Shown here piece by piece: positions 52,798 through 62,525 of a stretch of 64,000 nt of DNA. The notes under the pieces are model-generated. The model had not been told where the DNA came from. It worked only from the letters and a program-made list of their open reading frames with translations, and made no database searches. The position numbers and the translations under genes are program-made. This DNA comes from Mumia sp. ZJ1417 (GTDB taxonomy: Bacteria; Actinomycetota; Actinomycetes; Propionibacteriales; Nocardioidaceae). Numbering within the stretch: the stretch's first letter is position 1; each line of letters begins with the position of its first letter. Where the stretch lies: NCBI RefSeq assembly GCF_014127285.1, contig NZ_CP059901.1, forward strand, positions 1,116,001 through 1,180,000. The letters are read 5' to 3'.

Positions 52798-53340
52798 ATG
52801 CGCCACGTCGTCGCCTATATGCTCGTCTCGCTGGACGGGGTCGCTGAGGGGCCCGATCAGTTCGTCTTCGACTTCGACGAGGTCATGGACGACAACCTGC
52901 GGCGGGTGATCGACGCGCAGGACACCGTGCTGCTCGGGCACCGCATGTATGACGAGTGGTCAGCTTATTGGCCGACGTCCGACCACGAGCCGTTCGCGAC
53001 CTTCATCAACAGCGTGCCGAAGTATGTTGCCGCGTCGCGCCCGTTCACGCCGGACTGGGCCGACACGACAGTCGTCGACGGGTCGTTCGAGGACTGCGTG
53101 CGCGACCTCAAAGGGACAGAGGGTGGCGACATCGGGGTGCACGGAAGCCTGGCGCTGACGCGGTCGCTGCTCGCGGCGGACCTGGTCGACCAGCTACGCC
53201 TCGTGGTCACGCCCGTTGCCGTCGGTGAGGGGCGTCGACTGTGGGACGGCGTGCGCGACGTGCAGCGGTGGGAGCTCGAGCAGGTAGTCGGCGCGCCGAC
53301 CGGGAGCCTGCTGGTCGACTACCGCCGTAGTGGCGCCTAA
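52798..53340 (+). CDS. Dihydrofolate reductase/RibD C-terminal-like protein
   Basis: The protein has 180 residues with the DHFR/RibD_C fold: VVAYMLVSLDGVAEGPDQF at the start, LLGHRMYDEW, GGDIGVHGSLALTRSLLAAD (the nucleotide-binding block) and PVAVGEGRRLWDG. Stand-alone proteins of this type are common in actinomycetes and may reduce deaminated or pterin-like substrates with NADPH. The physiological role is unknown. The 3' end overlaps the convergent TetR gene by 4 bp. Confidence 0.85.
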   Translation: MRHVVAYMLVSLDGVAEGPDQFVFDFDEVMDDNLRRVIDAQDTVLLGHRMYDEWSAYWPTSDHEPFATFINSVPKYVAASRPFTPDWADTTVVDGSFEDCVRDLKGTEGGDIGVHGSLALTRSLLAADLVDQLRLVVTPVAVGEGRRLWDGVRDVQRWELEQVVGAPTGSLLVDYRRSGA

Positions 53341-53960
53341 CCCGAGATCAGCGACGCGAGCACAGCCGGTCGCCCCTCCGGCGGCAGGGCCTCGAGAGCG
53401 CCGACGAGCGCGCCCGCGCACATGTCGCGGACCTCGTCGACGGGGACGTCCGGAGCGGTGGTCGCCCACTCGTGCCCGACCGTGCGCAGGTGCAGGAGCC
53501 AGCCTCGTACGGCGAGGGTGAGCAGCGGGTGCGGCTCCTGGCCCGGCACGAGCACGGCGAGGATGCGCTCCTCGTGCAGCCGCGTCGACTCCTCCAGGAT
53601 CGCCTCGATCTCGGGGTCGCCGCTGGCGGCGCCGCGGTGGATCGTGCTGACGCCGAGACGGTTGGCGGCGCAGTGCCGAAGGTAGCTCTCCACGCCGTCG
53701 AGGAGCTGCTCGCGCGGTCCGACGTCGGGCTTGGGCGTCGTGGCCTGAGCGAGCTGCTCGGCGGCCTGCGCGAGCAGCGCGGCGAAGAACGCGCGCTTGT
53801 TGGGGAAGTAGTGGTAGAGCAGTCCGCGGGAGACCTCTGCCATCTCGGCGACCCGCTCGATGTGGACGTCCTCGTACGGCTGCGTCGCGAACAGCTGCGC
53901 GCCGAGGTGCAGGAGCTGGGCGCGGCGCTGCTCGGGAGAGAGCCGGGTCCGGGTTGCCAC
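53337..53960 (-). CDS. TetR-family repressor beside a P450 gene
   Basis: The protein has 207 residues. The N-terminal HTH (VHIERVAEMAEVSRGLLYHY, then FPNKRAFFAALL) is of the TetR type; the C-terminal helices would bind the inducer. It is divergent from the P450 gene. A 9-bp inverted repeat (GGTTCAGCA/TGCTGAACC) lies in the 73-bp gap and overlaps the probable P450 promoter. The arrangement matches BM3R1, the TetR repressor of CYP102A1 in Bacillus megaterium. Confidence 0.9.
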   Translation of the reverse strand: MATRTRLSPEQRRAQLLHLGAQLFATQPYEDVHIERVAEMAEVSRGLLYHYFPNKRAFFAALLAQAAEQLAQATTPKPDVGPREQLLDGVESYLRHCAANRLGVSTIHRGAASGDPEIEAILEESTRLHEERILAVLVPGQEPHPLLTLAVRGWLLHLRTVGHEWATTAPDVPVDEVRDMCAGALVGALEALPPEGRPAVLASLISG

Positions 53961-53973
53961 GAGCAGAGACTAC

Positions 53974-54011
53974 TTGACACGGGTTCAGCAACCGTTCAGG
54001 CTTGCTGAACC
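53974..54011 (+). promoter_or_regulatory. P450 promoter with TetR operator
   Basis: TTGACA at 53974-53979 is a consensus -35; 17 bp on, CAGGCT at 53997 is a weak -10. The inverted repeat GGTTCAGCA (53982-53990) and TGCTGAACC (54003-54011) spans the spacer and -10, so a bound TetR protein would block initiation. Confidence 0.6.
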
Positions 54012-54033
54012 GACGTGCAACAAGGAGTTACCG

Positions 54034-55434
54034 ATGCGCAACGCCTGGTCCGGACACACCTTCCCGCACCCCGCCGGGCGCCGCCGGTGGATGAAGGACG
54101 CCGGCAGCATGGACCCCGAGCGTCCCGTTCAGCACATCCTCGAGCACCACCGCGACCTCGGGCCGATCTTCGAGATCGTCGTCTTCGGCCAGAAGTTCGT
54201 CTTCGTCACCGATGCCGAGCTCGCCGCCGAGCTCAACGACGAGTCGCGCTTCGTCAAGGCCAACTCACCCGCGCTCGACGGCCTGCGCGGCATCGCCGGC
54301 GACGGCCTGTTCACGGCCTACAACCACGAGCCCAACTGGCAGCTCGCCCACGACCTGCTCGTGCCCGCGTTCACCAAGCAGGCGATGCAGCGCTACCACC
54401 CGGTCATGGCCGAGACGCTCGACGAGCTGTTCGCGGTGTGGGACGCCGGCTCCGGACGCGTCGACCTGGCGGCCGACATGACCCGCCTGACGCTCGAGAC
54501 GATCGGACGTACGGGGTTCAGCCAGGCGTTCGGCTCGTTCACGACCGACGAGGTGCACCCCTTCATCGAGGGCATGGTCACCGCGCTCACGCTCGGGCGG
54601 CGCAAGGGCGTGCTCATGGCGCTGCCCGGGGCGAAGCTCCTCGAGCGTCGGCTGGACCGCAAGCACGCCGACCAGCTCGACTACGTCCGCCAGTTCCTCG
54701 ACGACATCGTCGCCGCGCGCCGCCGCTCGGGCAGCACGGACACCGACGACCTGCTCGGCATCATGCTCGACCAGGCGCACCCCGAGACCGGCGAGCGGCT
54801 GAGCGACGAGAACATCCGCTTCCAGATCCTCACGTTCCTCGTTGCCGGTCACGAGACGACCTCGGGTGCGTTGTCGTTCGCGTTCTACTACCTCGCGCGC
54901 CACCCCGAGGTGCTCGCCAAGGCGCAGGCCGAGACCGACGCGATCCTCGGGGACGACCCTGACGCGACGCCGTCGTACGAGCAGGTGGCGCGCTTCCGCT
55001 ACCTCCGCAAGGTGCTCGACGAGTCGCTGCGGCTGTGGCCCACCGCGCCCGGCTACGCTCGCAGCCCGCGAGAGACGACCACGCTCGGCGGACGCTGGAC
55101 GATGACGCCCGACGACTGGGCGCTGGTCGTCCTGCCGCTCGTGCAGCGCGACCCGGCGGTGTGGGGCGAGGACGCGGACGCGTTCGACCCCGAGCGTCCG
55201 CGCCCCAGACTCGCGAGCACGGTGAAGCCGTTCGGCACCGGCGAGCGGGCGTGCATCGGACGCCAGTTCGCGGTGCACGAGGCGACGATGGCGCTGGCGC
55301 GCATCCTGCACCGGTACGACATCGCCGGCGACCCCTCGTACGACCTGCGCATCGACGAGCGCCTCACGCTGATGCCGGAGGGCATGGAGGTCACGCTCAC
55401 GCGGCGCGAGGCGCTGACCGTACGGCCAGCCTGA
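54034..55434 (+). CDS. Cytochrome P450, CYP102 (BM3)-like heme domain without reductase
   Basis: The protein has 466 residues; the start at 54034 follows AAGGAG. The I-helix motif AGHETTSGALSF (271-), ExxR at 330-333 and the heme-thiolate loop FGTGERACIGRQF (Cys407) are all present. The I-helix and heme loop closely resemble the CYP102 heme domain of P450-BM3 (AGHETTSGLLSF; FGNGQRACIGQQF). The polypeptide ends after the heme domain, so the fused diflavin reductase of CYP102 enzymes is absent. It would need separate redox partners, none of which lies in the window. A fatty-acid hydroxylase role is inference. Confidence 0.88.
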   Translation: MRNAWSGHTFPHPAGRRRWMKDAGSMDPERPVQHILEHHRDLGPIFEIVVFGQKFVFVTDAELAAELNDESRFVKANSPALDGLRGIAGDGLFTAYNHEPNWQLAHDLLVPAFTKQAMQRYHPVMAETLDELFAVWDAGSGRVDLAADMTRLTLETIGRTGFSQAFGSFTTDEVHPFIEGMVTALTLGRRKGVLMALPGAKLLERRLDRKHADQLDYVRQFLDDIVAARRRSGSTDTDDLLGIMLDQAHPETGERLSDENIRFQILTFLVAGHETTSGALSFAFYYLARHPEVLAKAQAETDAILGDDPDATPSYEQVARFRYLRKVLDESLRLWPTAPGYARSPRETTTLGGRWTMTPDDWALVVLPLVQRDPAVWGEDADAFDPERPRPRLASTVKPFGTGERACIGRQFAVHEATMALARILHRYDIAGDPSYDLRIDERLTLMPEGMEVTLTRREALTVRPA

Positions 55435-55441
55435 CCCTGCG

Positions 55442-56374
55442 TCAGTGCTTCTTGCGGCGTGGCACGACGTGCATGACCGCGACCGCGATCGCGCCGACGA
55501 CGAGTCCGAGCAGCGCTGACGCGGCGGTGTTGACGAGCCACGGGAGCGTGCTGCCCATGGCCGGCACGGCGTCGTGCACGAGCTCCTCGAGGTGGTGCAC
55601 GGCGTCGTACAGGCCGTGCCAGCCCAGCTCGTCCACTCCGACGAGCAGGATGTGCCCGCCGACCCACAGCATCGCGGCCACGCCGACGACCGAGAGCGTC
55701 GCGAGGACCACGGGCATGGCGCGGACGAGGAAGCGACCGACGGCCTGCGAGACGGCCGAGGTGCGGGTGGCCATCGAGAGGCCGATGTCGTCCATCTTGA
55801 CGATGAGGCCGACCGCGCCATAGACGAGCGCCGTGATGCCGACCGCGACGAGGGCGAGGATGAGCGCGCGCGACACGAACGGCTCGTCGGCCACCTCGTT
55901 GAGCGCGATCACCATGATCTCGGCCGACAGGATGAAGTCGGTCGTGATGGCGCCGGAGATCACCTTGCCCTCTTCGACGGGGCCCTGCGACGACGAGGGG
56001 ACCTCGGGCGCGTGGTGGCCGGACAGCTTCTCCCAGAGCTTCTCGGCGCCCTCGTAGCAGAGATACGTCCCGCCCAGCATGAGGATCGGCGTCAGCAGCC
56101 ACGGCGCGAACTGGCTCAGGAGCAGCGCGACGGGAAGGATGAAGACCAGCTTGTTGCGCAGCGAGCCGATCGCGATCTTCTTGATGATCGCCAGCTCGCG
56201 CTCCGGGCGCAGGCCCTGGACGTAGCGAGGGGTCACCGCGGCGTCGTCGACGACGACCCCAGCGGCCTTGGTGCTCGCGCGTGCCGCGGCGGCGCCGACG
56301 TCATCGACCGAGGCCGCCGCCAGCTTGGCGAGGGCGGCGATGTCGTCGAGGAGGGCGGCCAGTCCGGCGCTCAC
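55442..56374 (-). CDS. DUF808-family inner-membrane protein
   Basis: The protein has 310 residues. The N-terminus MSAGLAALLDDIAALAKLAA and the block TPRYVQGLRPERELAIIKKI are characteristic of DUF808 (YedI-like) proteins. At least six TM helices follow. The family is widespread and its function is unknown. It converges on the P450 gene with a 7-bp gap. Confidence 0.88.
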   Translation of the reverse strand: MSAGLAALLDDIAALAKLAAASVDDVGAAAARASTKAAGVVVDDAAVTPRYVQGLRPERELAIIKKIAIGSLRNKLVFILPVALLLSQFAPWLLTPILMLGGTYLCYEGAEKLWEKLSGHHAPEVPSSSQGPVEEGKVISGAITTDFILSAEIMVIALNEVADEPFVSRALILALVAVGITALVYGAVGLIVKMDDIGLSMATRTSAVSQAVGRFLVRAMPVVLATLSVVGVAAMLWVGGHILLVGVDELGWHGLYDAVHHLEELVHDAVPAMGSTLPWLVNTAASALLGLVVGAIAVAVMHVVPRRKKH

Positions 56375-56503
56375 GCGCGGGGCCCCGTCGGCAGGCGGTG
56401 CAAGATCACGGGCACAGCGTACGGCCAGTGCCGGACCGGGCCGGATGACGCGGCCTTGTTACCGGCGGGTACGGTGTGACCTCCGTCTCGGAAGGACCCC
56501 TTC

Positions 56504-57718
56504 ATGTCGTCAGCAGATGCCCCTGTTTCCCGGCGACGCCGGCGCTTCACCGTCAAGCGCATCCTCGTCGCGCTCCTCGCACTGGTCGTCCTCGCCGCGG
56601 TCGCGTTCTTCGCGCTCGCACCCGGGATCGTCGAGAAGGGCATGAACGAGATTGTGACCGAGCCGCTGCCCGAGGTCACCGACGAGACGCAGGCGCTTCA
56701 CGACTCGCTGACCATCCTCGACATGCACTCCGACACGCTCCTGTGGAAGCGTGACCTCCTCGACCGCAGCGACCGTGGGCATGTCGACCTCCCGCGGCTG
56801 CAGGACGGCAACGTCGCGCTGCAGGTGTTCTCGTCGGTGAGCAAGTCTCCGAAGGGTCAGAACTTCGACTCCAACAGTGCCGACACCGACAACATCACGC
56901 TGCTGACATTCGCCCAGCTCCAGCCGCCGCGGACGTGGACCTCGATCTTCGAACGCTCGATGTACCACGCGGAGAAGCTCCAGGACGCCGAGGAACGGTC
57001 CGAGGGCGCGCTGCGCCTCGTCCGTACGAGCGACGACCTCCAAGGCCTCATCGCCGACCGCGCCGCCGGCAAGGACGTCACGGGTGCGCTGCTCTCGCTG
57101 GAGGGTCTGCAGCCGCTCGAGGGCGACGCCGACAACCTGGGGCGCCTGTACGACGCGGGTTACCGCATGGCGGGCTTCACGCACTTTTTCGACAACGAGG
57201 TCGCGGGCTCGATGCACGGTGAGGAGAAGGAAGGCCTCACCGACCTCGGGCGCGAGGTCTTCGACGAAATGGAGGAGCTCGGGATGATCGTCGACGTCGC
57301 GCACGCGAGCCACACCGCTGTCGCCGAGATGCTCGCACGCGCCACGAAGCCGGTGGTGTCCAGCCATGGGGGCGTCCAGGCCACGTGCGAGGTCAACCGC
57401 AACCTCACCGACGACGAGATCCGTGGCGTCGCTGCCACGGGAGGCGTCGTCGGCATCGCCTACTTCGACGGCGCGGTGTGCGACACCAGGGTGAAGGCGG
57501 TCGTCGACGCGATGGTCCACGTCCGCGACCTCGTGGGCATCGATCACGTCGGTCTCGGCAGCGATTATGACGGCTCGGTCGCCGTCGGCTGGGACACGTC
57601 CGAGCTCGCCGTCGTCACGCAGGAGCTGGTCGACCGTGGCTTCAGCGACGCCGACGTCGCTGCGGTCATGGGCGGTAACGTGCAGCGCGTGATGACCGAG
57701 GTGCTGCCGAAGGGTTGA
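56504..57718 (+). CDS. Membrane-anchored M19 dipeptidase
   Basis: The protein has 404 residues. One N-terminal TM helix (ILVALLALVVLAAVAFFALA) anchors an extracytoplasmic renal-dipeptidase domain. Zinc ligands fit HSD (in ILDMHSDTLLW), the Glu of LLSLEGLQPL, and the His residues of VSSHGGVQATCEVNRN; the late block is IDHVGLGSDYDG. It would cleave dipeptides outside the membrane. The 3' end overlaps the convergent LssY-like gene by 53 bp. Confidence 0.9.
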   Translation: MSSADAPVSRRRRRFTVKRILVALLALVVLAAVAFFALAPGIVEKGMNEIVTEPLPEVTDETQALHDSLTILDMHSDTLLWKRDLLDRSDRGHVDLPRLQDGNVALQVFSSVSKSPKGQNFDSNSADTDNITLLTFAQLQPPRTWTSIFERSMYHAEKLQDAEERSEGALRLVRTSDDLQGLIADRAAGKDVTGALLSLEGLQPLEGDADNLGRLYDAGYRMAGFTHFFDNEVAGSMHGEEKEGLTDLGREVFDEMEELGMIVDVAHASHTAVAEMLARATKPVVSSHGGVQATCEVNRNLTDDEIRGVAATGGVVGIAYFDGAVCDTRVKAVVDAMVHVRDLVGIDHVGLGSDYDGSVAVGWDTSELAVVTQELVDRGFSDADVAAVMGGNVQRVMTEVLPKG

Positions 57719-58991
57719 CCGCGGGCGTCGCGTACGCCCGTGAGCGGGGGCTCGACAACGCGAGGATCACCAGGATGTTGACGCCGACCGTCGGGAGGTG
57801 GGTCAGCGTGATCGGCTGGTCACCGCCAACGTCGGAGGCGAAGGCGGTCACCGTCGCCACAGCGCACAACGTCATGAGCACGAGCCGCGCGAGATTGCTG
57901 CCCCGCAGCACGGCGACGGCGAGCACGAGGTCGACGAGGCCGTACACCGCAAGCACGAGTGCACTCCCGCGCGCCGCGGCCTCGACGTCCCGGGTCGTCA
58001 GGTCGGCGCCGGCGTGAGTCACGGTGTCGGCGACCAGGTCGGGGGCCACCACCACAAGGACGACGGCGATGAGGATGCCGAGCGCGCGCAGCACGGCGAC
58101 GCCGGCCCCGAAGGCGGTCGGTGCAGGCAGGCGTATGCGGCCGTCGGCGGGCGGCGCCACCGGATCCGGCGGCGCGTCCACGGTGCTCAGGTCCACGACG
58201 GGCAGATCGCCGTCCGTCTCGATCGCGTCGCCCCCGCCGTTGCGCGCGTGGTAGCCGGTGGAGAAGTCCTCGATGACGTTCACGGTCACGGAGGGGTCGG
58301 CACCGGTGACCGTCGCGAGGACGAAGTCCCGTTCGACATCGGTGTCGCGGGCGATCTTGTGGGTGATCTGCAGGGTGAACGTGGACAGGCCCACGCTGCG
58401 GTCGTACGTGCCGGCGGCGAGCCAGTCCACCGCAAACCCGCCGGGTAGCTTCCACCCGTCCGGGCATCGCCAGAACCGGACGTGGTGGCGCTGCGAGGGG
58501 CTGCCGTCCACCTCCCGCTCGTACGCGAAGTCCTGCTGCCGACCGAACAGCACGAGCGGGCTGACCGGTGCTCCGGTATCGCTGCGTCGTCGCAGGGTCG
58601 ACGTGACGATGCGCATGCCGGACCGCAGGTCGAGATCGTCCGCGCGGGTCCAGCCGCCCTCGCGCATCGCGCGGTGGACCTGCTGCTCGCGACCGCGGAA
58701 GGCGAGGTTGACGGGATCGCCGAGGCGCCCGTCGGCGGTCCGCGCGCGGCCGATGAAGTAGCCGGGCACATAGATCTGCGTGAGGATCCGGTGCAGCCGG
58801 GGGAGCAGAAGATAGGCGACGAACAGCCAGAAGACGACCAGCAGACCCGACTGCCAGCCCCGGCGGGCCCCCTCGACGAGCAGCAGGTAGGCGAACCACG
58901 CAGCCGCCAACGCCGAGAACGCGAAGAACGCGTGGTCGATCCCGTTCGCGACAGACGCGCGGATCGTGAATCGTCGTCGCGTGACCCCCAT
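57666..58991 (-). CDS. LssY C-terminal domain membrane protein
   Basis: The protein has 441 residues. Two N-terminal TM helices are followed by a soluble domain with the LssY_C pattern (GDPVNLAFRGREQQVHRAMR, SPLVLFGRQQDFAYEREVDG, HHVRFWRCP). Three or four TM helices lie towards the C-terminus. The domain occurs with or within PAP2-type lipid phosphatases, but no PAP2 motif is present here. Function is unknown. The coding 3' end lies antisense to the dipeptidase gene. Confidence 0.75.
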   Translation of the reverse strand: MGVTRRRFTIRASVANGIDHAFFAFSALAAAWFAYLLLVEGARRGWQSGLLVVFWLFVAYLLLPRLHRILTQIYVPGYFIGRARTADGRLGDPVNLAFRGREQQVHRAMREGGWTRADDLDLRSGMRIVTSTLRRRSDTGAPVSPLVLFGRQQDFAYEREVDGSPSQRHHVRFWRCPDGWKLPGGFAVDWLAAGTYDRSVGLSTFTLQITHKIARDTDVERDFVLATVTGADPSVTVNVIEDFSTGYHARNGGGDAIETDGDLPVVDLSTVDAPPDPVAPPADGRIRLPAPTAFGAGVAVLRALGILIAVVLVVVAPDLVADTVTHAGADLTTRDVEAAARGSALVLAVYGLVDLVLAVAVLRGSNLARLVLMTLCAVATVTAFASDVGGDQPITLTHLPTVGVNILVILALSSPRSRAYATPAVNPSAAPRSSRAARYRP

Positions 58992-59075
58992 GGGACCCAG
59001 TGTGCGCGACGCGGCTGTCCGCCGTCAGCGAACGACGGTCGGTGATCCGGGGTGCACCGGACTAGCGTGGAGCAG

Positions 59076-60461
59076 GTGAATGCGCCTGCACCCAGCACGG
59101 TCGCCGAGCTCCGCGCCTCCGGCCACGTCCAGAAGTCCCTCCGCGAGGAGGTCCGCGACAACCTGCTCGCCGCGCTCGCCGAGGGGCGTGATCCCTGGCC
59201 CGGCCTGCACGGGCTCGACGACACGGTCATCCCGCAGCTCGAGCGCGCCCTGATCGCCGGGCACGACGTCGTGCTCCTCGGCGAACGCGGCCAGGGCAAG
59301 ACCCGTCTGCTGCGCTCGCTCGCCGGGCTCCTCGACGAGTGGACCCCGGTCATCGAAGGATCCGAGCTCGGCGAGCACCCGTACGAGCCGATTACCCCGG
59401 CCTCGCGTCGGCGCGCGAGCGAGCTCGGCGACGCGCTGCCGGTGGTGTGGCGCCACCGCGACGAGCGGTACGCCGAGAAGCTCGCGACGCCGGACACGAG
59501 CGTGGCCGACCTGATCGGCGACGTCGACCCGATGAAGGTCGCCGAAGGGCGCTCGCTCGGCGACCCTGAGACGATCCACTTCGGGCTCGTGCCGCGCTCC
59601 CACCGCGGGATCGTCGCGATCAACGAGCTGCCCGACCTCGCCGAGCGCATCCAGGTCGCGATGCTCAATGTGATGGAGGAGCGCGACATCCAGATCCGCG
59701 GGTACGTCCTGCGGCTGCCGCTCGACGTCATGGTCGTGGCGACGGCCAACCCGGAGGACTACACGAACCGCGGGCGCATCATCTCGCCGCTGAAGGACCG
59801 CTTCGGCGCGGAGATCCGGACGCACTACCCGCTGGAGCTCGAGGACGAGATCGCCGTGGTCCGGCAGGAGGCCGCGCTGGTCGCGCAGGTGCCCGACTTC
59901 CTGCTCGAGATCCTCGCCCGGTTCACGCGGGCGCTGCGCGAGTCGCAGGCCGTCGACCAGCGTGCAGGTGTGTCCGCACGGTTCTCGATCGCAGGTGCGG
60001 AGACGGTCGCGGCCGCGGCGCTGCACCGCGCGACCGTACGGGGCGAGGACACCGCCGTGGCCCGTGTCGTCGATCTCGAGACCGCCGTGGACGTGCTCGG
60101 CGGCAAGGTCGAGTTCGAGACCGGCGAGGAGGGTCGCGAGCGGGCCATCCTCGAGCACGTCCTCCGTACGGCGACCGCCGAGACCGTACGCCACCGGCTG
60201 CGCGGCATCGACTTCGCGCTGCTCGTCGAGGCGTTCGCGTCCGGTGCGACGGTGACGACCGGCGACCAGGTCACCGCGAGCGACTTCCTCGCGGGCCTCC
60301 CAGTGCTGGGAGAGTCGGCCCTGTACGACGAGGTGATGGCCCGGCTCGGCGCCACCGGCGACGGCGAGCGGGCGAGCGCGCTCGAGCTGGCGCTGGAGGG
60401 GCTCTTCCTCGCGCGCAAGATCAGCAAGGACTCCGGTGGCGGGGAGACGGTGTACGGATGA
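59076..60461 (+). CDS. MoxR/magnesium-chelatase-like AAA+ ATPase
   Basis: The protein has 461 residues from GTG at 59076 (an upstream GTG at 59052 is possible). The AAA+ domain has Walker A GERGQGKT, Walker B GIVAINELPDL, and the sensor-1 block VMVVATANPEDYTNRGRI. A long insertion precedes Walker B, and a helical C-terminal lid follows. Ring ATPases of this class work with a VWA-domain partner, encoded next with a 16-bp gap. The pair would remodel or insert a metal or cofactor into an unknown client. Confidence 0.9.
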   Translation: MNAPAPSTVAELRASGHVQKSLREEVRDNLLAALAEGRDPWPGLHGLDDTVIPQLERALIAGHDVVLLGERGQGKTRLLRSLAGLLDEWTPVIEGSELGEHPYEPITPASRRRASELGDALPVVWRHRDERYAEKLATPDTSVADLIGDVDPMKVAEGRSLGDPETIHFGLVPRSHRGIVAINELPDLAERIQVAMLNVMEERDIQIRGYVLRLPLDVMVVATANPEDYTNRGRIISPLKDRFGAEIRTHYPLELEDEIAVVRQEAALVAQVPDFLLEILARFTRALRESQAVDQRAGVSARFSIAGAETVAAAALHRATVRGEDTAVARVVDLETAVDVLGGKVEFETGEEGRERAILEHVLRTATAETVRHRLRGIDFALLVEAFASGATVTTGDQVTASDFLAGLPVLGESALYDEVMARLGATGDGERASALELALEGLFLARKISKDSGGGETVYG

Positions 60462-60477
60462 GCGCGGCAGGTGACAG

Positions 60478-62499
60478 ATGAGCAGGCACGAGAGCCGGTA
60501 CGGCCGGTACGCGGGCGGTGATCCGCTCGCGCCACCGGTCGACATCGCCGAGGCGTTGGAGGCCATCGGCGAGGACGTGATGGCTGGATACTCGCCCGAG
60601 CACGCGATGCGTGAGGTGTTGCGGCGCGGGACGGACGGTCAGCAGGGCCTCGACGACCTTGCACGTCGCGTCGCGCAGCGCCGGCGCAGCCTGCTGGAGC
60701 GTCACGACCTCGACGGCACGCTGCGCGAGGTGCGCGAGCTCCTCGACCGGGCGGTGCTCGAGGAGCGCAAGCAGCTCGCCCGTGATCTCGACGACGACGC
60801 ACGCTTCGCGGAGATGCGGATGGAGAGCCTGCCGTCGTCCCCGGCGTCCGCCGTCTCCGAGCTGGCGGACTACTCCTGGCGCAGCACGCAGGCGCGCGAG
60901 GACTTCGAGCGGATCAAGGACCTGCTCGGTCGCGAGATGCTCGACCAGCGCTTCTCCGGCATGAAGCAGGCGCTCGAGAACGCCACCGACGAGGATCGCG
61001 AGGCCGTCGCCGAGATGGTGCGCGACCTCAACAGCCTGCTGGACGCGCACCGGCGCGGGGACGACACCGAGGAGCAGTTCCGGGAGTTCATGGACAAGCA
61101 CGGGGACTTCTTCCCGGAGGACCCGCAGAACGTCGACGAGCTGATCGACGCGCTCGCCGCCCGCTCCGCCGCCGCGCAACGGATGCTCAACTCGATGACT
61201 CCGGAGCAACGCGAGGAGCTGATGGCGCTGTCGGCCCAGGCCTTCGGCAGCGCCGATCTCCAGGACGCGCTCGGGCAGCTCGACGTCAACCTCCAGGCGC
61301 TTCGGCCCGGCGAGGACTGGTCGGGGTCGGAGCGTTTCGACGGCGAGCAGGGGCTCCGACTCGGCGACGGCACCGGCGTCCTGCAGGAGCTCGCGGACCT
61401 CGACGCGCTCGGCGAGCAGCTCTCGCAGTCCTATCCCGGGGCGCGGATGAGCGACATCGACGTCGACAAGCTCGGCGACCTCCTCGGTGAGGACGCGGCC
61501 GTCGACGCGCGTGCGCTCGCCGAGCTCGAGCGGGCATTGCGCGAGAGCGGCGCCCTCAAGCGCGGGACGGACGGCGGGCTGCGCCTCTCCCCGAAGGCGA
61601 TCCGCCAACTCGGACGGTCGCTGCTGCGCGACGTCGCGAACCGGATGTCCGGCCGCCAGGGTGCCCGCGACGTCCGGCGTGCGGGCGCAGCCGGCGAGCT
61701 CTCGGGCGAATCGCGCGAGTGGGAGTTCGGTGACACCGAGCCGTGGAACGTCACGAAGACGCTCACCAACGCGGTCCTCCGTACGACCGCCGAGGGCGGC
61801 GACGCCGGTGCAGGGGTCCGGCTCAACATCCGAGACGTCGAGGTGAGCGAGACCGAGGCGCGCACGCAGGCCGCGGTCGCGCTCCTCGTCGACACGTCGT
61901 TCTCGATGGCGATGGACGGGCGGTGGGTGCCGATGAAGCGCACGGCGCTCGCGCTCCACACGCTGATCCAGAGCCGGTTCCGCGGGGACCACCTGCAGCT
62001 CGTCGGGTTCGGCCCGTACGCCGAGGTCATGGACATCGACCAGCTCACCGCGCTCGACGCGAAGTGGGACAAGGGCACCAACCTGCACCACGCGCTTCTG
62101 CTCGCGCACCGGCACTTCCGCAAGCACCCCTCCGCGCAGCCGGTGCTGCTCATCGTCACCGACGGCGAGCCGACGTCGCACCTCGAACCCGACGGCGAGG
62201 TCTTCTTCACGTATCCGCCGTCGCCTCGTACGGTCGCGCACACCGTCCGTGCCCTCGACGACGTCGGGCGGCTCGGCGCGCAGACCACGTTCTTCCGCCT
62301 CGGCGAGGACCCCGGGCTCGCGCGGTTCATCGAGCAGATGGCGCGGCGCGTCGATGGACGCGTGGTCGCGCCGGAGCTGGAGGACCTCGGCGTCGCCGTC
62401 GTCGACAGCTATCTCGGGTCTCGTGACAGCGGCAGTGCGTACGGCGGCGGGTCGTACGGAGGGTGGTTCGGCGGTCGCGGATTCTGGGTGGACGAGTAG
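60478..62499 (+). CDS. VWA-domain partner of MoxR-like ATPase
   Basis: The protein has 673 residues. The first ~450 residues are helical, acidic and Arg-rich, without a named domain. A von Willebrand A domain follows with the metal-ion site DTSFS (in ALLVDTSFSMAMDG) and the later TDGEPT block. The tail is Gly/Tyr-rich (YGGGSYGGWFGG). VWA proteins in MoxR-VWA systems recognise the client while the ATPase supplies force. It is cotranscribed with the ATPase gene. Confidence 0.88.
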   Translation: MSRHESRYGRYAGGDPLAPPVDIAEALEAIGEDVMAGYSPEHAMREVLRRGTDGQQGLDDLARRVAQRRRSLLERHDLDGTLREVRELLDRAVLEERKQLARDLDDDARFAEMRMESLPSSPASAVSELADYSWRSTQAREDFERIKDLLGREMLDQRFSGMKQALENATDEDREAVAEMVRDLNSLLDAHRRGDDTEEQFREFMDKHGDFFPEDPQNVDELIDALAARSAAAQRMLNSMTPEQREELMALSAQAFGSADLQDALGQLDVNLQALRPGEDWSGSERFDGEQGLRLGDGTGVLQELADLDALGEQLSQSYPGARMSDIDVDKLGDLLGEDAAVDARALAELERALRESGALKRGTDGGLRLSPKAIRQLGRSLLRDVANRMSGRQGARDVRRAGAAGELSGESREWEFGDTEPWNVTKTLTNAVLRTTAEGGDAGAGVRLNIRDVEVSETEARTQAAVALLVDTSFSMAMDGRWVPMKRTALALHTLIQSRFRGDHLQLVGFGPYAEVMDIDQLTALDAKWDKGTNLHHALLLAHRHFRKHPSAQPVLLIVTDGEPTSHLEPDGEVFFTYPPSPRTVAHTVRALDDVGRLGAQTTFFRLGEDPGLARFIEQMARRVDGRVVAPELEDLGVAVVDSYLGSRDSGSAYGGGSYGGWFGGRGFWVDE

Positions 62500-62525
62500 G
62501 CGTCTGTGCCTGAGAGACTGCCGAG

